64,000 nt of DNA from Kangiella aquimarina DSM 16071 (GTDB taxonomy: Bacteria; Pseudomonadota; Gammaproteobacteria; Enterobacterales; Kangiellaceae): positions 273,838-337,837 of the forward strand of contig NZ_KB893651.1 of the NCBI RefSeq assembly GCF_000374105.1. The letters are read 5' to 3'. The notes below the pieces were generated by a model. The model ran no database searches, was not told the DNA's origin, and saw only the letters and a list, made by a program, of their open reading frames with translations. Every line of letters starts with the position of its first letter. The first letter of the stretch is position 1. Positions 16,251 to 25,281 of this stretch are shown in pieces. The translations under genes and the position numbers were made by a program.

Positions 16251-18344
16251 TTACCAGATTTTGACGCGTTCTTCTGGTTTCAAGTACATTTTGTCACCAG
16301 GTTTAACGTCAAATGCCTCGTGGAACTCAGGCATATTCATAACGGTACCGTTTGCACGGAACTCACTAGGTGAGTGTGGGTCGGTATCGATACGCTTGCG
16401 TAGTTCTTCGTCACGATATTTACGACGCCATACCTGTGCCCATCCGTAGAATACACGTTGATCACCAGTCATACCGTCAATTACTGGCGCTGGCTCACCA
16501 TTTTTAGAAATCTGGTAGGCCTTGTAAGCGATAGTTAAACCGCCTAGGTCACCGATGTTTTCACCTTGAGTGAATTCACCGTTAACGTGGACACCGTCAA
16601 GTACAGTGAAGTCGCTGTATTGAGCAACCAGTTTGTCAGTACGCTTGGTGAACTCTTCAAGATCTTCCTCTGTCCACCAGTTACGGAGTTTGCCGTCGCC
16701 GTCGTATTGTGAACCTGAATCATCGAAACCATGGCCCATTTCGTGACCGATTACAGCACCGATACCACCATAGTTCACTGCATCGTCAGCTTCCATGTTA
16801 AAGAACGGAGGTTGAAGAATTGCCGCAGGGAAAACGATTTCGTTCATCACAGGGTTGTAGTAAGCGTTCACCGTTTGAGGGGTCATGAACCACTCAGTAC
16901 GATCAATTGGCTGACCTAGCTTTTCACGGTTACGCTTAACTTCAACCATGGTTGCACGCTTCATGTTACCGAATAAGTCGTCTGCTTTGATTTCTAGCGC
17001 AGAGTAATCTTTCCACTTATCAGGATATCCGATTTTTGGTGTGAACTTAGCCAATTTATCAAGCGCCTGTTTTTTGGTTTCTTCGCCCATCCAGTCCAGC
17101 TCTTTAATACCTTGAGCATAGGCTGTGCGTAGATTTTCAACCAATTCTTTCATGCGCTCTTTAGCTTCTGGCTTGAAGTGTTTTTCGACATAGATCTTAC
17201 CAACGACTTCACCTAAGGTGCCGTTAATAACGTTAACTGCACGTTTCCAACGAGGCTCTTGCTCTTCAACACCACTCAATACGCCTTGATTAAAACGGAA
17301 GCTTTCTTCAGCAATGGCTTTATTCAGGAAGCGAGCTGAATCGCTGATTAAGTGCCATTGGTAATACGTTTTCCAGTCATCGATAGAGACTTCTTTAAGC
17401 ATGTCGTTTACCGCTGCAAAGTAGTCAGGCTGACCAACGATGACATTATCAATGCCTTCTAGCATTGCTGTTTTGCTCCAGCGCTCCCAGTCAAGATTAG
17501 GGATTGTGTTTTGCAATTCTTCGAAGCTCATTTTGTTATAGCGAGCTACAGGATTACGAAGCTTTTCTTTAGGCCAGTGCTTTTCTGCGATTTGCATTTC
17601 AATTTCCATCACAGTTTTAGCTTTTTCTGCACCATTTTTTACGCCAGCAAGTTCGAACATATTTTCCATATGTTCAACGTATTTTTGGCGAATCTCTTCG
17701 CTTTTTTCGTCTTCTTTTAAGTAGAAGTCACGGCTTGGAAGGCCTAAGCCGTTCTGGCTCATTTGCGTGATATAGGTATCAGGTTCTTTTGCGTCAACAT
17801 AAACGTATGTACTGAACGGTGCTTCGCTGATCATTTGTGCGTATGCAATGTACTCAGACAGGTCTGAAAGGTTTTCAATAGCTGCGATCTTTTCGAGTTC
17901 TGGTTGCAGTGGCTTGGTGCCAAGCTCTTCCAATAACTCTTCATTCATGTAGCTTTGATAAAGGTCACCGACTTTCTGTGCATCAGAGCCTTGCTCAGCA
18001 TTGCTGTTAGCTGCTTCTTCAATAATGGCATTAACATCTTCACGAGCCTGCTCTGCCAACATGGTGAAGGCACCATAGTTTGATTTATCAGCCGGGATTT
18101 CAAATTCATTCAACCACTTGCCATTTACATGGCGGAACAAATCATCCTGAGGACGTACCGAGGTATCGAAATGAGCTTTATCAATTCCTGATACAAGTTT
18201 TTGTTCTGCTTGGGTTGCGGTATTAGAAGTTTGTTCGGCAACTTCTTGTTTAGCTGCTTCTTGATTAGCTTTTTGTTCATCCGTGCCGGAATTACAAGCA
18301 GCTAACACAGCCAAACATACGGAGCTAATGAGTAATTTTTTCAT
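16251..18344 (-). CDS. pepO: M13-family zinc metallopeptidase lipoprotein (PepO/neprilysin type)
   Basis: Endopeptidase acting on oligopeptides outside the cytoplasm. The N-terminus MKKLLISSVCLAVLAAC is a lipoprotein signal with the lipobox LAAC, so the protein is lipid-anchored. A Gln/Glu-rich linker precedes the M13 N-domain, and the catalytic domain carries HEMGH with zinc ligands H534 and H538 and catalytic E535. The third ligand lies in GENIGDLGG. The NAYYNP stretch that binds the peptide backbone is also present. The length of 697 residues is typical. The gene is monocistronic, with GTGTCCC before ATG. Confidence 0.94.
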   Translation of the reverse strand: MKKLLISSVCLAVLAACNSGTDEQKANQEAAKQEVAEQTSNTATQAEQKLVSGIDKAHFDTSVRPQDDLFRHVNGKWLNEFEIPADKSNYGAFTMLAEQAREDVNAIIEEAANSNAEQGSDAQKVGDLYQSYMNEELLEELGTKPLQPELEKIAAIENLSDLSEYIAYAQMISEAPFSTYVYVDAKEPDTYITQMSQNGLGLPSRDFYLKEDEKSEEIRQKYVEHMENMFELAGVKNGAEKAKTVMEIEMQIAEKHWPKEKLRNPVARYNKMSFEELQNTIPNLDWERWSKTAMLEGIDNVIVGQPDYFAAVNDMLKEVSIDDWKTYYQWHLISDSARFLNKAIAEESFRFNQGVLSGVEEQEPRWKRAVNVINGTLGEVVGKIYVEKHFKPEAKERMKELVENLRTAYAQGIKELDWMGEETKKQALDKLAKFTPKIGYPDKWKDYSALEIKADDLFGNMKRATMVEVKRNREKLGQPIDRTEWFMTPQTVNAYYNPVMNEIVFPAAILQPPFFNMEADDAVNYGGIGAVIGHEMGHGFDDSGSQYDGDGKLRNWWTEEDLEEFTKRTDKLVAQYSDFTVLDGVHVNGEFTQGENIGDLGGLTIAYKAYQISKNGEPAPVIDGMTGDQRVFYGWAQVWRRKYRDEELRKRIDTDPHSPSEFRANGTVMNMPEFHEAFDVKPGDKMYLKPEERVKIW

Positions 18345-18556
18345 TGGGACACCTTTGTTTGAGACTAATATTCAAAGACTTTAAATAAATCTTTTTTTAT
18401 GCGCTTTGAGCGCTATTTAGAGAATTTCGCACAACATACTACCCAGATCGGGGAATAAAGGAAAGTACTGGGCTTTCGGAAAAGTAACAGATTGTTACAT
18501 GATGAGAGCTTGACGTTGAAGGTAGCAGAGAGTGGAAGTACCCTCTGCGCACGTTC

Positions 18557-19009
18557 TTAAGCTAGTTCTGGCTGTAATTTTAAAATATCGTCTAATACAC
18601 AGTCTTTAAGAGCCACTTTCTGATTGCTGCTGTAGTCAATCATGACGATGCGGCTTTTGCCCAAGGTGGTGACTGTCTGTTGCTGTTCACTGAATGCCTG
18701 ATACTCCATGGTAAAACCAAATTCTTCGAGTTCGGTGATACGAGTACCGACGATTAATGTATCCGGATAAACTACAGGACGACGGTAACGCGTATAGATG
18801 TCAGCAAGAATAGGGCCTACTGTGTTATTGGTGATTTTAGCTTCCTGCCCTAAAGCTTCCAGATAAGCGATACGACCACTCTCGAAATAGCGGATATAGC
18901 TGACGTTGTTGACGTGCTGGAATGCATCCATTTCGCCCCAGGCCACGGTAATCGGAAGTATCACGGGGAACTGTTGTTTAAATTCAGTTAACGCTTGTGT
19001 TTCAGACAT
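18557..19009 (-). CDS. Acyl-CoA thioesterase, hotdog fold (4HBT/YbgC type)
   Basis: Small cytoplasmic hydrolase of the 4-hydroxybenzoyl-CoA thioesterase superfamily. The catalytic-loop motif VAWGEMDAFQHVNNVSYIRY, with the conserved Asp and HVNN, is present, followed by ESGRIAYLE. At 150 residues it is a single hotdog. Its start overlaps the TAA of ttcA by one base (TAATG), so it is translationally coupled to ttcA. The acyl substrate is unknown. No clear terminator follows; a 9-bp imperfect inverted repeat at 18525-18548 lacks a T-run. Confidence 0.87.
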   Translation of the reverse strand: MSETQALTEFKQQFPVILPITVAWGEMDAFQHVNNVSYIRYFESGRIAYLEALGQEAKITNNTVGPILADIYTRYRRPVVYPDTLIVGTRITELEEFGFTMEYQAFSEQQQTVTTLGKSRIVMIDYSSNQKVALKDCVLDDILKLQPELA

Positions 19010-19932
19010 TAGCCTACCTTAATAATGTTTATACTTTGGTTGTCATCATCATCGTCTCGCTCAATATCCGGGGATTGGATATCGGGAGCATCGAACAATG
19101 TGTCCTGCTCAGCCGTTTCCTGACTTAAGCTGACGAAATCAAATAAGTTGGTATCCGTAAGATGCGATGGAGCGACGTTACCGAGAGCTTTGAATATAGT
19201 TTCAATACGCCCAGGATATTTGCGATCCCAGTCCTGTAGCATCATTTTAATATTTTTGCGTTGCAGGTTTTCCTGTGAACCACACAAGTTGCACGGAATG
19301 ATTGGGAATTCTTTTAATTTGGCGAATTTGGCAATATCTTTCTCTTTGCAGTAAGCCAAAGGCCGGATCACGATGTGTTTGCCGTCATCACTTTTCAGTT
19401 TGGGTGGCATAGACTTCATCTTGCCACCAAAGAACATATTCAGGAATAATGTTTCAATGATGTCATCACGATGATGGCCCAGGGCAATCTTAGTAATGCC
19501 ATTTTGTTCTGCCCAGCTGTAAATAATGCCACGGCGCAGGCGCGAACACAGGCTGCAGGTGGTTTTGCCTTCTGGGATAATGCTTTTGACCACGCTGTAG
19601 GTATCTTCTTCGATAATTTCGTAGGGTACACCCACTGACTTGAGGTAGTTGGGCAGAACTTCTTCTGGAAATCCAGGCTGCTTCTGATCAAGGTTTACCG
19701 CGATCAGTTCAAAGTTAACCGGCGCACTTTTTTGCAGGCCCATTAATATCTCGAGCAGGGTATAGGAGTCTTTGCCGCCCGATAAGCAGACCATAATCTT
19801 GTCGCCTTCTTCAATCATGTTGAAGTCAGCAATCGCTTCACCTACCTGACGGCGAAGGCGCTTTTGCAACTTGTTAAAGTTGGTCTTAGCTTTTTTATCG
19901 AGCAAGTCGGAATTTGTGTTTGCAGTGGTCAT
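19009..19932 (-). CDS. ttcA: tRNA 2-thiocytidine(32) synthetase TtcA
   Basis: Iron-sulfur ATP pyrophosphatase that thiolates cytidine 32 of certain tRNAs. The PP-loop SGGKDS is at residues 51-56, and the cluster-binding C126 and C129 lie in [10 protein letters not shown], with a further cysteine in [10 protein letters not shown]. The length of 307 residues is near that of E. coli TtcA. The C-terminus ends in an acidic, low-complexity tail with repeated Asp. The gene is first in a two-gene operon with the thioesterase. Confidence 0.95.
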   Translation of the reverse strand: MTTANTNSDLLDKKAKTNFNKLQKRLRRQVGEAIADFNMIEEGDKIMVCLSGGKDSYTLLEILMGLQKSAPVNFELIAVNLDQKQPGFPEEVLPNYLKSVGVPYEIIEEDTYSVVKSIIPEGKTTCSLCSRLRRGIIYSWAEQNGITKIALGHHRDDIIETLFLNMFFGGKMKSMPPKLKSDDGKHIVIRPLAYCKEKDIAKFAKLKEFPIIPCNLCGSQENLQRKNIKMMLQDWDRKYPGRIETIFKALGNVAPSHLTDTNLFDFVSLSQETAEQDTLFDAPDIQSPDIERDDDDDNQSINIIKVG

Positions 19933-20120
19933 CTTAAAAACCAGTTGTATTGCCGCTGATCACAATGGTTCAGCTTCGAAATGGCGGCCATTATACATGA
20001 AAGGACATCCAATATTTTAGCCTTTTGTGCCAACTTTTGTGTATTATCGCAACAGTAGGCAGCAATAAGTGATTGAGCCTTGTTGTTGATAGTGAAAACC
20101 TCAAATTCAAGGTTGTGATC

Positions 20121-20756
20121 GTGAAAGCAAACAATCAGTTAGCACTCAATCAGCGACTACGAGAAGCTGAAGACCTTTTGGCGAAGGCTGACTCGAAAAT
20201 GGCTTCGTTAATTCAACGTCACGGACCCTGCCAGATACAACCCAGCTCACGACCACCTTTTGAATACCTGATTCGCAGCATCATTTCCCAGCAATTATCC
20301 ACTAAAGCCGCTTCAACTATCGTTTCCAGAGTTGAGAACTTACTGGGGGAACAAGGGTTTTCTGCTCGAGCCATTCTAGGTGTTACTTATGAGCAGCTTC
20401 GTGCTTGTGGCCTTTCCAATGCCAAGGTCCAATACAGTCAGGGGATTGCTCAAGCCTGTTTGGAAGTATCACTGGATTTTAATGCCCTGGCTGACATGCC
20501 GAGCGAAGAGGTCATCGAAAGTCTGGTTCAATTAAAAGGGGTGGGAGAGTGGACGGCGCAAATGTTTTGCATCTTCGCTCTAGGGCATCTTGATGTGTTT
20601 GCGCCTGCTGATATAGGCTTGCAACGTGGTTTGCAGCATCTGTATGAGCTTGAGGAAAAGCCGGCAAAACCTTTAATGCTTGAATTGACTGAACCTTGGC
20701 GTCCTTATCGAAGCGTTGCCAGTTGGTATCTGTGGCGTATTGCTGATGAAATTTGA
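20121..20756 (+). CDS. DNA-3-methyladenine glycosylase II-type (AlkA/HhH-GPD)
   Basis: Base-excision repair glycosylase removing alkylated bases. The helix-hairpin-helix LVQLKGVGEWTAQMF is followed by FAPADIGLQRGL, which contains the catalytic aspartate, and by PWRPYRSVASWYLWR, all hallmarks of the AlkA branch. It lacks the N-terminal AlkA domain and the Ada domain. I chose GTG 20121, which has AAGG eight bases upstream; an upstream TTG at 20073 in the same frame would add 16 residues but has no clear ribosome-binding site. It is divergent from ttcA. Confidence 0.88.
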   Translation: MKANNQLALNQRLREAEDLLAKADSKMASLIQRHGPCQIQPSSRPPFEYLIRSIISQQLSTKAASTIVSRVENLLGEQGFSARAILGVTYEQLRACGLSNAKVQYSQGIAQACLEVSLDFNALADMPSEEVIESLVQLKGVGEWTAQMFCIFALGHLDVFAPADIGLQRGLQHLYELEEKPAKPLMLELTEPWRPYRSVASWYLWRIADEI

Positions 20757-20819
20757 TACCTAACGTAATAGTTATTCAGCACAGACAGGCTTATTCAATT
20801 GATATTGGGAAAATTGTAA

Positions 20820-22049
20820 ATGCTAAATATTCTTTGGCTGTTCTTTTTTGTGGTTGCTTTTGTGTTGGCCTGTTTTCAGTGGTTAATACAGGGTGATGCT
20901 ACTGCCTTTCCGGAACTGGTGAAGTCCATATTTGAAATGGCCAAGCTGAGCGTGACCATTGCCATAGGTCTGATTGGTATTTTGGCTTTCTGGCTGGGAC
21001 TTTTAAAAATTGCCGAAAAAAGTGGGCTGGTAAATCTATTAGCCAAGGCACTGGCTCCACTGTTTCGTAAGTTGATGCCTGAAGTACCGAGTGGGCATCC
21101 TGCATTAGGCAGTATTAGCATGAATATGGCGGCTAATATGCTGGGCCTCGATAACGCAGCAACTCCAATGGGCATCCGAGCGATGGAGCAGTTACAGGAG
21201 CTTAATCCGCGAAAAGAAGAAGCCAGCAATGCACAGATTCTGTTTCTGGTACTTAATACTTCAGCAGTGACTATCATTCCAATAACAATCCTGCTCTACC
21301 GTGCACAAATGGGGGCGGCTGATCCGGCCGCGGTATTCCTGCCGATATTATTAGCGACCTGTGCGTCCACTTTCTTTGGTCTGTTGGCTGTATCCATTGT
21401 GCAGAAGATCGATCTCTTCAATCGAGTTATCGGTGCTTATTTACTGGTGTTTGCAGCTTTAATCGCTAGCTTAGTCTGGACTCTGTTTAGTCTTCCAGCT
21501 GAACAGATGGCTGAAGCCAGTTCTGCTATAGGTAATTTTTTACTGATGGCTGCCATAGTCACCATTCTCATCTATGGGTGGCGCAAGAAGGTTGCTGTGT
21601 ATGAGGACTTCGTTGAAGGAGCAAAAGAGGGCTTCAAAGTCGCGGTTACCATTATTCCTTATCTGGTAGCCATGTTAACTGCGATTGGTGCTCTAAGGGC
21701 GTCAGGCGCGCTGGATGCTTTTGCTGATGGACTGGCCTGGCTGTTTGAAAGTTTTGGTTTTGACACCCGCTTTGTTGAAGCCTTGCCTACTGCACTGATG
21801 AAGCCGTTTAGTGGCAGTGGTGCACGGGCCATGATGTTGGAGACCATGCAAAGTCAGGGCGTTGATTCATTCGTCGGTTACATGGTGGCGACTATTCAGG
21901 GAAGCACTGAAACCACTTTCTATGTTTTGACTGTTTACTTTGGGGCGGTTGGAATCAAGCGGATCAGGCATGCATTATCCTGTGGTCTAATTGCTGATTT
22001 TGCCGGTATCCTGGCAGCCATCTTACTGACCTATTGGTTCTTCGCATAG
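20820..22049 (+). CDS. SpmA/SpmB-type nucleoside-recognition membrane protein
   Basis: Polytopic inner-membrane protein of 409 residues resembling a fusion of the Bacillus spore-maturation proteins SpmA and SpmB. Two Gate (nucleoside-recognition) domains are seen, one around residues 35-150 (including GSISMNMAANMLGLDNAATP) and one around 265-400 (including GSTETTFYVLTVYFG). Function in non-sporulating bacteria is unknown; a transport or sensing role is conceivable. It stands alone after the glycosylase gene, 63 bp apart. Confidence 0.85.
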   Translation: MLNILWLFFFVVAFVLACFQWLIQGDATAFPELVKSIFEMAKLSVTIAIGLIGILAFWLGLLKIAEKSGLVNLLAKALAPLFRKLMPEVPSGHPALGSISMNMAANMLGLDNAATPMGIRAMEQLQELNPRKEEASNAQILFLVLNTSAVTIIPITILLYRAQMGAADPAAVFLPILLATCASTFFGLLAVSIVQKIDLFNRVIGAYLLVFAALIASLVWTLFSLPAEQMAEASSAIGNFLLMAAIVTILIYGWRKKVAVYEDFVEGAKEGFKVAVTIIPYLVAMLTAIGALRASGALDAFADGLAWLFESFGFDTRFVEALPTALMKPFSGSGARAMMLETMQSQGVDSFVGYMVATIQGSTETTFYVLTVYFGAVGIKRIRHALSCGLIADFAGILAAILLTYWFFA

Positions 22050-22506
22050 GAGCTGTTGGGGGGTAGCTGTAAAGTGGTTACTAACTGCCGAAAATTTATA
22101 CAACTTATTTCATGTATCTTATATTTTTTTCAGAATATTGATGAAAAAAAGTCCCGAAAATGTGACAGTCCAGTTTAGAGAAATCCACAAGCTGGCGAAA
22201 AGCTAGATTTGATAAGGGTTTGCGCCTGTATAGAAAATATTCAGAATCAAAATAGCCTAGTGCAAACAGGTTATCTTATTGATTTATAAAGAAAAACATC
22301 TTTGTTGTACAAAAAATGAACGATTTGTATAGGGGGCCAGTGTTTTCGGGCTTAGGCAAAGTTTCTTGCAACTTTTCCCCAAAGTTATCCACAGATTTTG
22401 TGAAAAAATGTTTACAGAATTTTGACGCTGTTGTGACAATGTGACACTTCTTTTATCTCAAAGTGTCACATCTCATATAAACAGGGGATTAAGGAGGGCT
22501 TTGGCT
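22050..22506. other. 457-bp gap between convergent genes
   Basis: No gene is evident, although gaps between convergent genes are usually short. It contains a perfect DnaA-box sequence TTATCCACA (22385-22393), a possible plus-strand promoter TTGTTG-N18-TGTATA (22302-22331) and a perfect 11-bp inverted repeat ATGTGACACTT/AAGTGTCACAT (22439-22449 with 22461-22471). An untranslated RNA is possible but unproven. Confidence 0.55.
22439..22471. repeat. Perfect 11-bp inverted repeat with TGTGACA arms
   Basis: ATGTGACACTT and AAGTGTCACAT are separated by 11 bases. TGTGACA is also repeated directly just before (22433-22438 region). The arms look operator-like, yet the nearest gene end on either side is a 3' end. 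No T-run follows, so it is not a standard terminator. Confidence 0.6.
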
Positions 22507-23100
22507 TTATTCTTTAGTGCCGCTAGCGACCGTATAAGCTGGCCCTTGCTTGTGCTTTTTGTAGTTACCGAAGATTTCCTTAAAAGCTTTCTTCATGAAA
22601 TCTCGTAGACCGGTGATGGTCACTACGTAGAAGGTGCCGCCTGGCTCAAGTCGATCCCAGGCATCCTGCAGAAAAATGTAAAGAAGCTCATTGCCGACTT
22701 TAGCGGGAATATTTGAACAAATTACATTGAAGTTCTTTTCGGTAACTGCGCTAAAGCCATTGCTAAGGCGTGCAGTTGCGTTTGAAACGCCATTGAGCTG
22801 ACAGTTCTTGTTGGCATAATCCACTGCAACAAAATCCTTATCGACCATTAAAGTTTGTCCTTGTGGGGCCTGTTTTGCCATGGTGATGCCCAATGCACCA
22901 TAACCACAGCCCAGATCGAGACAATTGTCGGTTGGCTCAATGTCCATGTATTTCAGCAGCATGACAGTACCGTCATCGATATTACGCGGAGAGAATAGCC
23001 CCCAGGTGGTTTTGAATTGTAGCGGGAAGTCACAAAGCGTCTCTTTGAAGCTAAGGTCTTTTTTCAATTCTGCGATATCAGATTTAGTGTAATGAGCCAT
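22507..23100 (-). CDS. Small class I SAM-dependent methyltransferase (MTS/RsmC-like)
   Basis: A 197-residue protein with the SAM-binding motif LDLGCGYGALGI and a strand ending VDKDFVAV, resembling the single-domain MTS family (YbxB and the catalytic half of RsmC), which methylate guanines in rRNA. The opening FPLQFKTTWGLFSPRNIDDGT fits the start of that family. Motif IV, normally NPP, reads SNIPAKVGN here, so the first proline is replaced and the target base may differ. Substrate unknown. It is monocistronic, divergent from rlmM. Confidence 0.8.
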   Translation of the reverse strand: MAHYTKSDIAELKKDLSFKETLCDFPLQFKTTWGLFSPRNIDDGTVMLLKYMDIEPTDNCLDLGCGYGALGITMAKQAPQGQTLMVDKDFVAVDYANKNCQLNGVSNATARLSNGFSAVTEKNFNVICSNIPAKVGNELLYIFLQDAWDRLEPGGTFYVVTITGLRDFMKKAFKEIFGNYKKHKQGPAYTVASGTKE

Positions 23101-23247
23101 GAGATAAGGGTAACCGTTAAAGATGGCGCGATTTTATCACTATGTTGTCAGAATCCCTAATACTGACAAGGGATTGATGTCGCTTGTGGATCAGAGGCTG
23201 TGATAGAATGCGCTCCATATTTTCGCCTTACCGAATAGTCAGGTTTC

Positions 23248-24324
23248 ATGAATCAAACACCTTTTGTCTTTTATTGTCGCCCAGGTTTTGAGTCAGACTG
23301 TGCCGCTGAAGTGCAGTCTTTTGCTAATGCCTGTGATTTGGCGGGCTATGCCAACACAGCTCCTAACTCGGGCTATGTACGCTTTTTCCTGTTTGATGAG
23401 GCCAGTGAGCAGGTTTTTTTTGAAGAGCTGGATATTCATGAGCTGATTTTTGCCCGCCAGTGGTTCTGGGCAAAAGCAGAACTGGTGGAATTGCCACTGG
23501 ACGATCGTATCACCCCAATTCTTGAGGTGTGTAGTGAAGTAGCCATGGCTAAGCAGGTTCTGGTAGAGCACCTGGACAGCGATGAGGGTCGAGAGCTTTC
23601 CAAGTTTTGTAAGAAATTTTCGACGCCTGTAACCATCACTCTTGAAAAGCAGGGTTTGATACACGAAGACAGCGAATTCCAACTGCATTTGTTGTTTTTA
23701 GCTACTGACCATTGCCTGGTTGGCTTTTCGCCAGTTGGCCGAGCATCTGAATTAAAAGGCGGAATTTTGCGCCTGAAGTTCCCAAAGGATGCGCCCAGTC
23801 GTTCTACCTTAAAGCTGGAAGAAGCGATTCAAACGTTGATGTCTGGAAAACAGCGAAAAGCGGTTTTGCGTTTAGGCCATACTGCTGTGGACCTAGGTGC
23901 TGCGCCCGGAGGCTGGACCTATCAGCTGGTGCAACATGGCTTGCAGGTGACAGCAATTGATAATGGCTCCATGGATAAAAAATTGATGCAGACCGAACAT
24001 GTTATTCACCTCAAAGAAAATGCTTTAGCATGGATGCCTGAAAAGCCAGTAAATATGCTGGTGTGCGATATGGTGGAAAAACCGTCATTAGTCGCCAAGC
24101 TGATGGCCAAATGGCTGGTCGCAGGAAAAACCGAACATGCTATATTTAACTTGAAATTACCGATGAAAAAACGTTTTCAAGAAGTTAACGATTGTATCGG
24201 TATGATTTGTGATGAGCTTGAAGAAGCCGATATTGATTATTTCTGGCAGGCCAAGCATCTCTATCATGACCGTGAAGAAATTACGGTTTATTTCCGACGT
24301 AAGATTAAAAATCAGTCACATTAA
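23248..24324 (+). CDS. rlmM: 23S rRNA 2'-O-ribose C2498 methyltransferase RlmM
   Basis: Methylates the ribose of C2498 in 23S rRNA. The N-terminal THUMP-like region is followed by a Rossmann methyltransferase domain beginning VDLGAAPGGWTYQLV, with ITAIDNG-type motif and the conserved KLPMKKRF lysine region. The length of 358 residues matches E. coli RlmM (YgdE). Start ATG 23248. Four bases separate its stop from queF. Confidence 0.94.
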   Translation: MNQTPFVFYCRPGFESDCAAEVQSFANACDLAGYANTAPNSGYVRFFLFDEASEQVFFEELDIHELIFARQWFWAKAELVELPLDDRITPILEVCSEVAMAKQVLVEHLDSDEGRELSKFCKKFSTPVTITLEKQGLIHEDSEFQLHLLFLATDHCLVGFSPVGRASELKGGILRLKFPKDAPSRSTLKLEEAIQTLMSGKQRKAVLRLGHTAVDLGAAPGGWTYQLVQHGLQVTAIDNGSMDKKLMQTEHVIHLKENALAWMPEKPVNMLVCDMVEKPSLVAKLMAKWLVAGKTEHAIFNLKLPMKKRFQEVNDCIGMICDELEEADIDYFWQAKHLYHDREEITVYFRRKIKNQSH

Positions 24325-24328
24325 CAGT

Positions 24329-25165
24329 ATGCAGAATCACGACACATCACATGACATCCCATTAGGTAAACAGGTTGAGTACCCATCCAGTTACCAGCCT
24401 GAATTGTTATTTCCTGTTGCGCGCCAATTGAAACGCGATGAGATTGATATTCAGGGGCAGCTACCTTTTCATGGAAAAGACATCTGGAATGCTTACGAGT
24501 TGTCGTGGCTCAACAGTAAAGGTAAACCCCAAGTTGCCATTGCCGTGTTCGAATTTGATTGTGCGAGTACCAACATCATCGAGTCGAAATCTTTCAAGCT
24601 TTATCTAAACTCTCTTAACCAAACCCGTTTTACTGATTGGTCAATTGTCGAAAAAACTTTAACTGAAGATTTATCAAAAGCCTCAGAGACAACAGTTTCC
24701 GTAAAACTGTATGAGGTTGAAGCTTATAACGAAAGTGTTCCGGTCAATGAGTGGCGGGGAATTTTACTTGATGAGCAGGATATTGAGGTATGCGATTATC
24801 AATATGATCCTGATCTGTTAAAAGTTGAGTCTGAGGAAGAGGTTTCAGAAAGTCTCTACAGCCACCTGCTCAAAAGCAATTGCCTAATTACTTCTCAGCC
24901 AGACTGGGCCAGTATTCTAATCGAATACAAGGGGCCGAAAATCAATCACGAGGCATTACTGAAGTATCTTATCTCCTTTCGAAACCACAATGAATTCCAC
25001 GAGCAATGTGTCGAACGGGTATTCACAGATATCATGAGATATTGCGAGCCTTCGGAGCTGACCGTATACGCGCGTTATACCCGTCGGGGTGGTCTTGATA
25101 TCAATCCGTGGCGATCAAACGTCAAAAGCAAACTCTGCCCTAATCAACGCCACGCTAGGCAATAA
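24329..25165 (+). CDS. queF: NADPH-dependent 7-cyano-7-deazaguanine reductase
   Basis: Reduces preQ0 to preQ1 in queuosine synthesis. It is the long, two-domain (YqcD) form of 278 residues. The family signature ESKSFKLYLNS is at residues 85-95 and the catalytic cysteine C185 lies in SNCLITSQPDWAS. The start is ATG 24329, just behind the rlmM stop; longer readings of this frame overlap rlmM and lack homology-like sequence. Other queuosine genes are not nearby, and no preQ1 riboswitch is visible, as expected for a gene inside a transcript. Confidence 0.95.
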   Translation: MQNHDTSHDIPLGKQVEYPSSYQPELLFPVARQLKRDEIDIQGQLPFHGKDIWNAYELSWLNSKGKPQVAIAVFEFDCASTNIIESKSFKLYLNSLNQTRFTDWSIVEKTLTEDLSKASETTVSVKLYEVEAYNESVPVNEWRGILLDEQDIEVCDYQYDPDLLKVESEEEVSESLYSHLLKSNCLITSQPDWASILIEYKGPKINHEALLKYLISFRNHNEFHEQCVERVFTDIMRYCEPSELTVYARYTRRGGLDINPWRSNVKSKLCPNQRHARQ

Positions 25166-25229
25166 GTAAAGCTGGTTTCAGTTGATATAACTTTAGGTCA
25201 TACAGTTATGGTTGATAATTCGTAGAGAA

Positions 25230-25272
25230 TAGACGTCTATACGTCAATAATGTCAGGCCTTATCATTATTGA
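25230..25272 (+). promoter_or_regulatory. Inverted repeats in the cysJ upstream region
   Basis: The palindrome TAGACGTCTA (25230-25239) continues into TCTATACGT (25236-25244), a nonamer also found before cysG (29671-29679). A second inverted repeat, TCAATAATG/CATTATTGA (25244-25252 with 25264-25272), ends ten bases before the cysJ start. These could be sites for a cysteine-pathway activator such as CysB; that is inference. Confidence 0.4.
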
Positions 25273-25281
25273 TGTACTGAC

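Noticed and set aside
18525-18548. Imperfect inverted repeat as terminator of the ttcA-thioesterase operon
   Set aside because: The stem has a mismatch and no T-run follows in the direction of transcription.
22385-22393. Perfect DnaA box TTATCCACA as a sign of a replication origin
   Set aside because: Single box without a cluster, no dnaA, dnaN, gidA or parAB nearby; kept only as an element of the gap.
24209-24328. Longer queF reading starting inside rlmM
   Set aside because: The added residues are out-of-frame rlmM sequence; homology-like sequence starts at ATG 24329.
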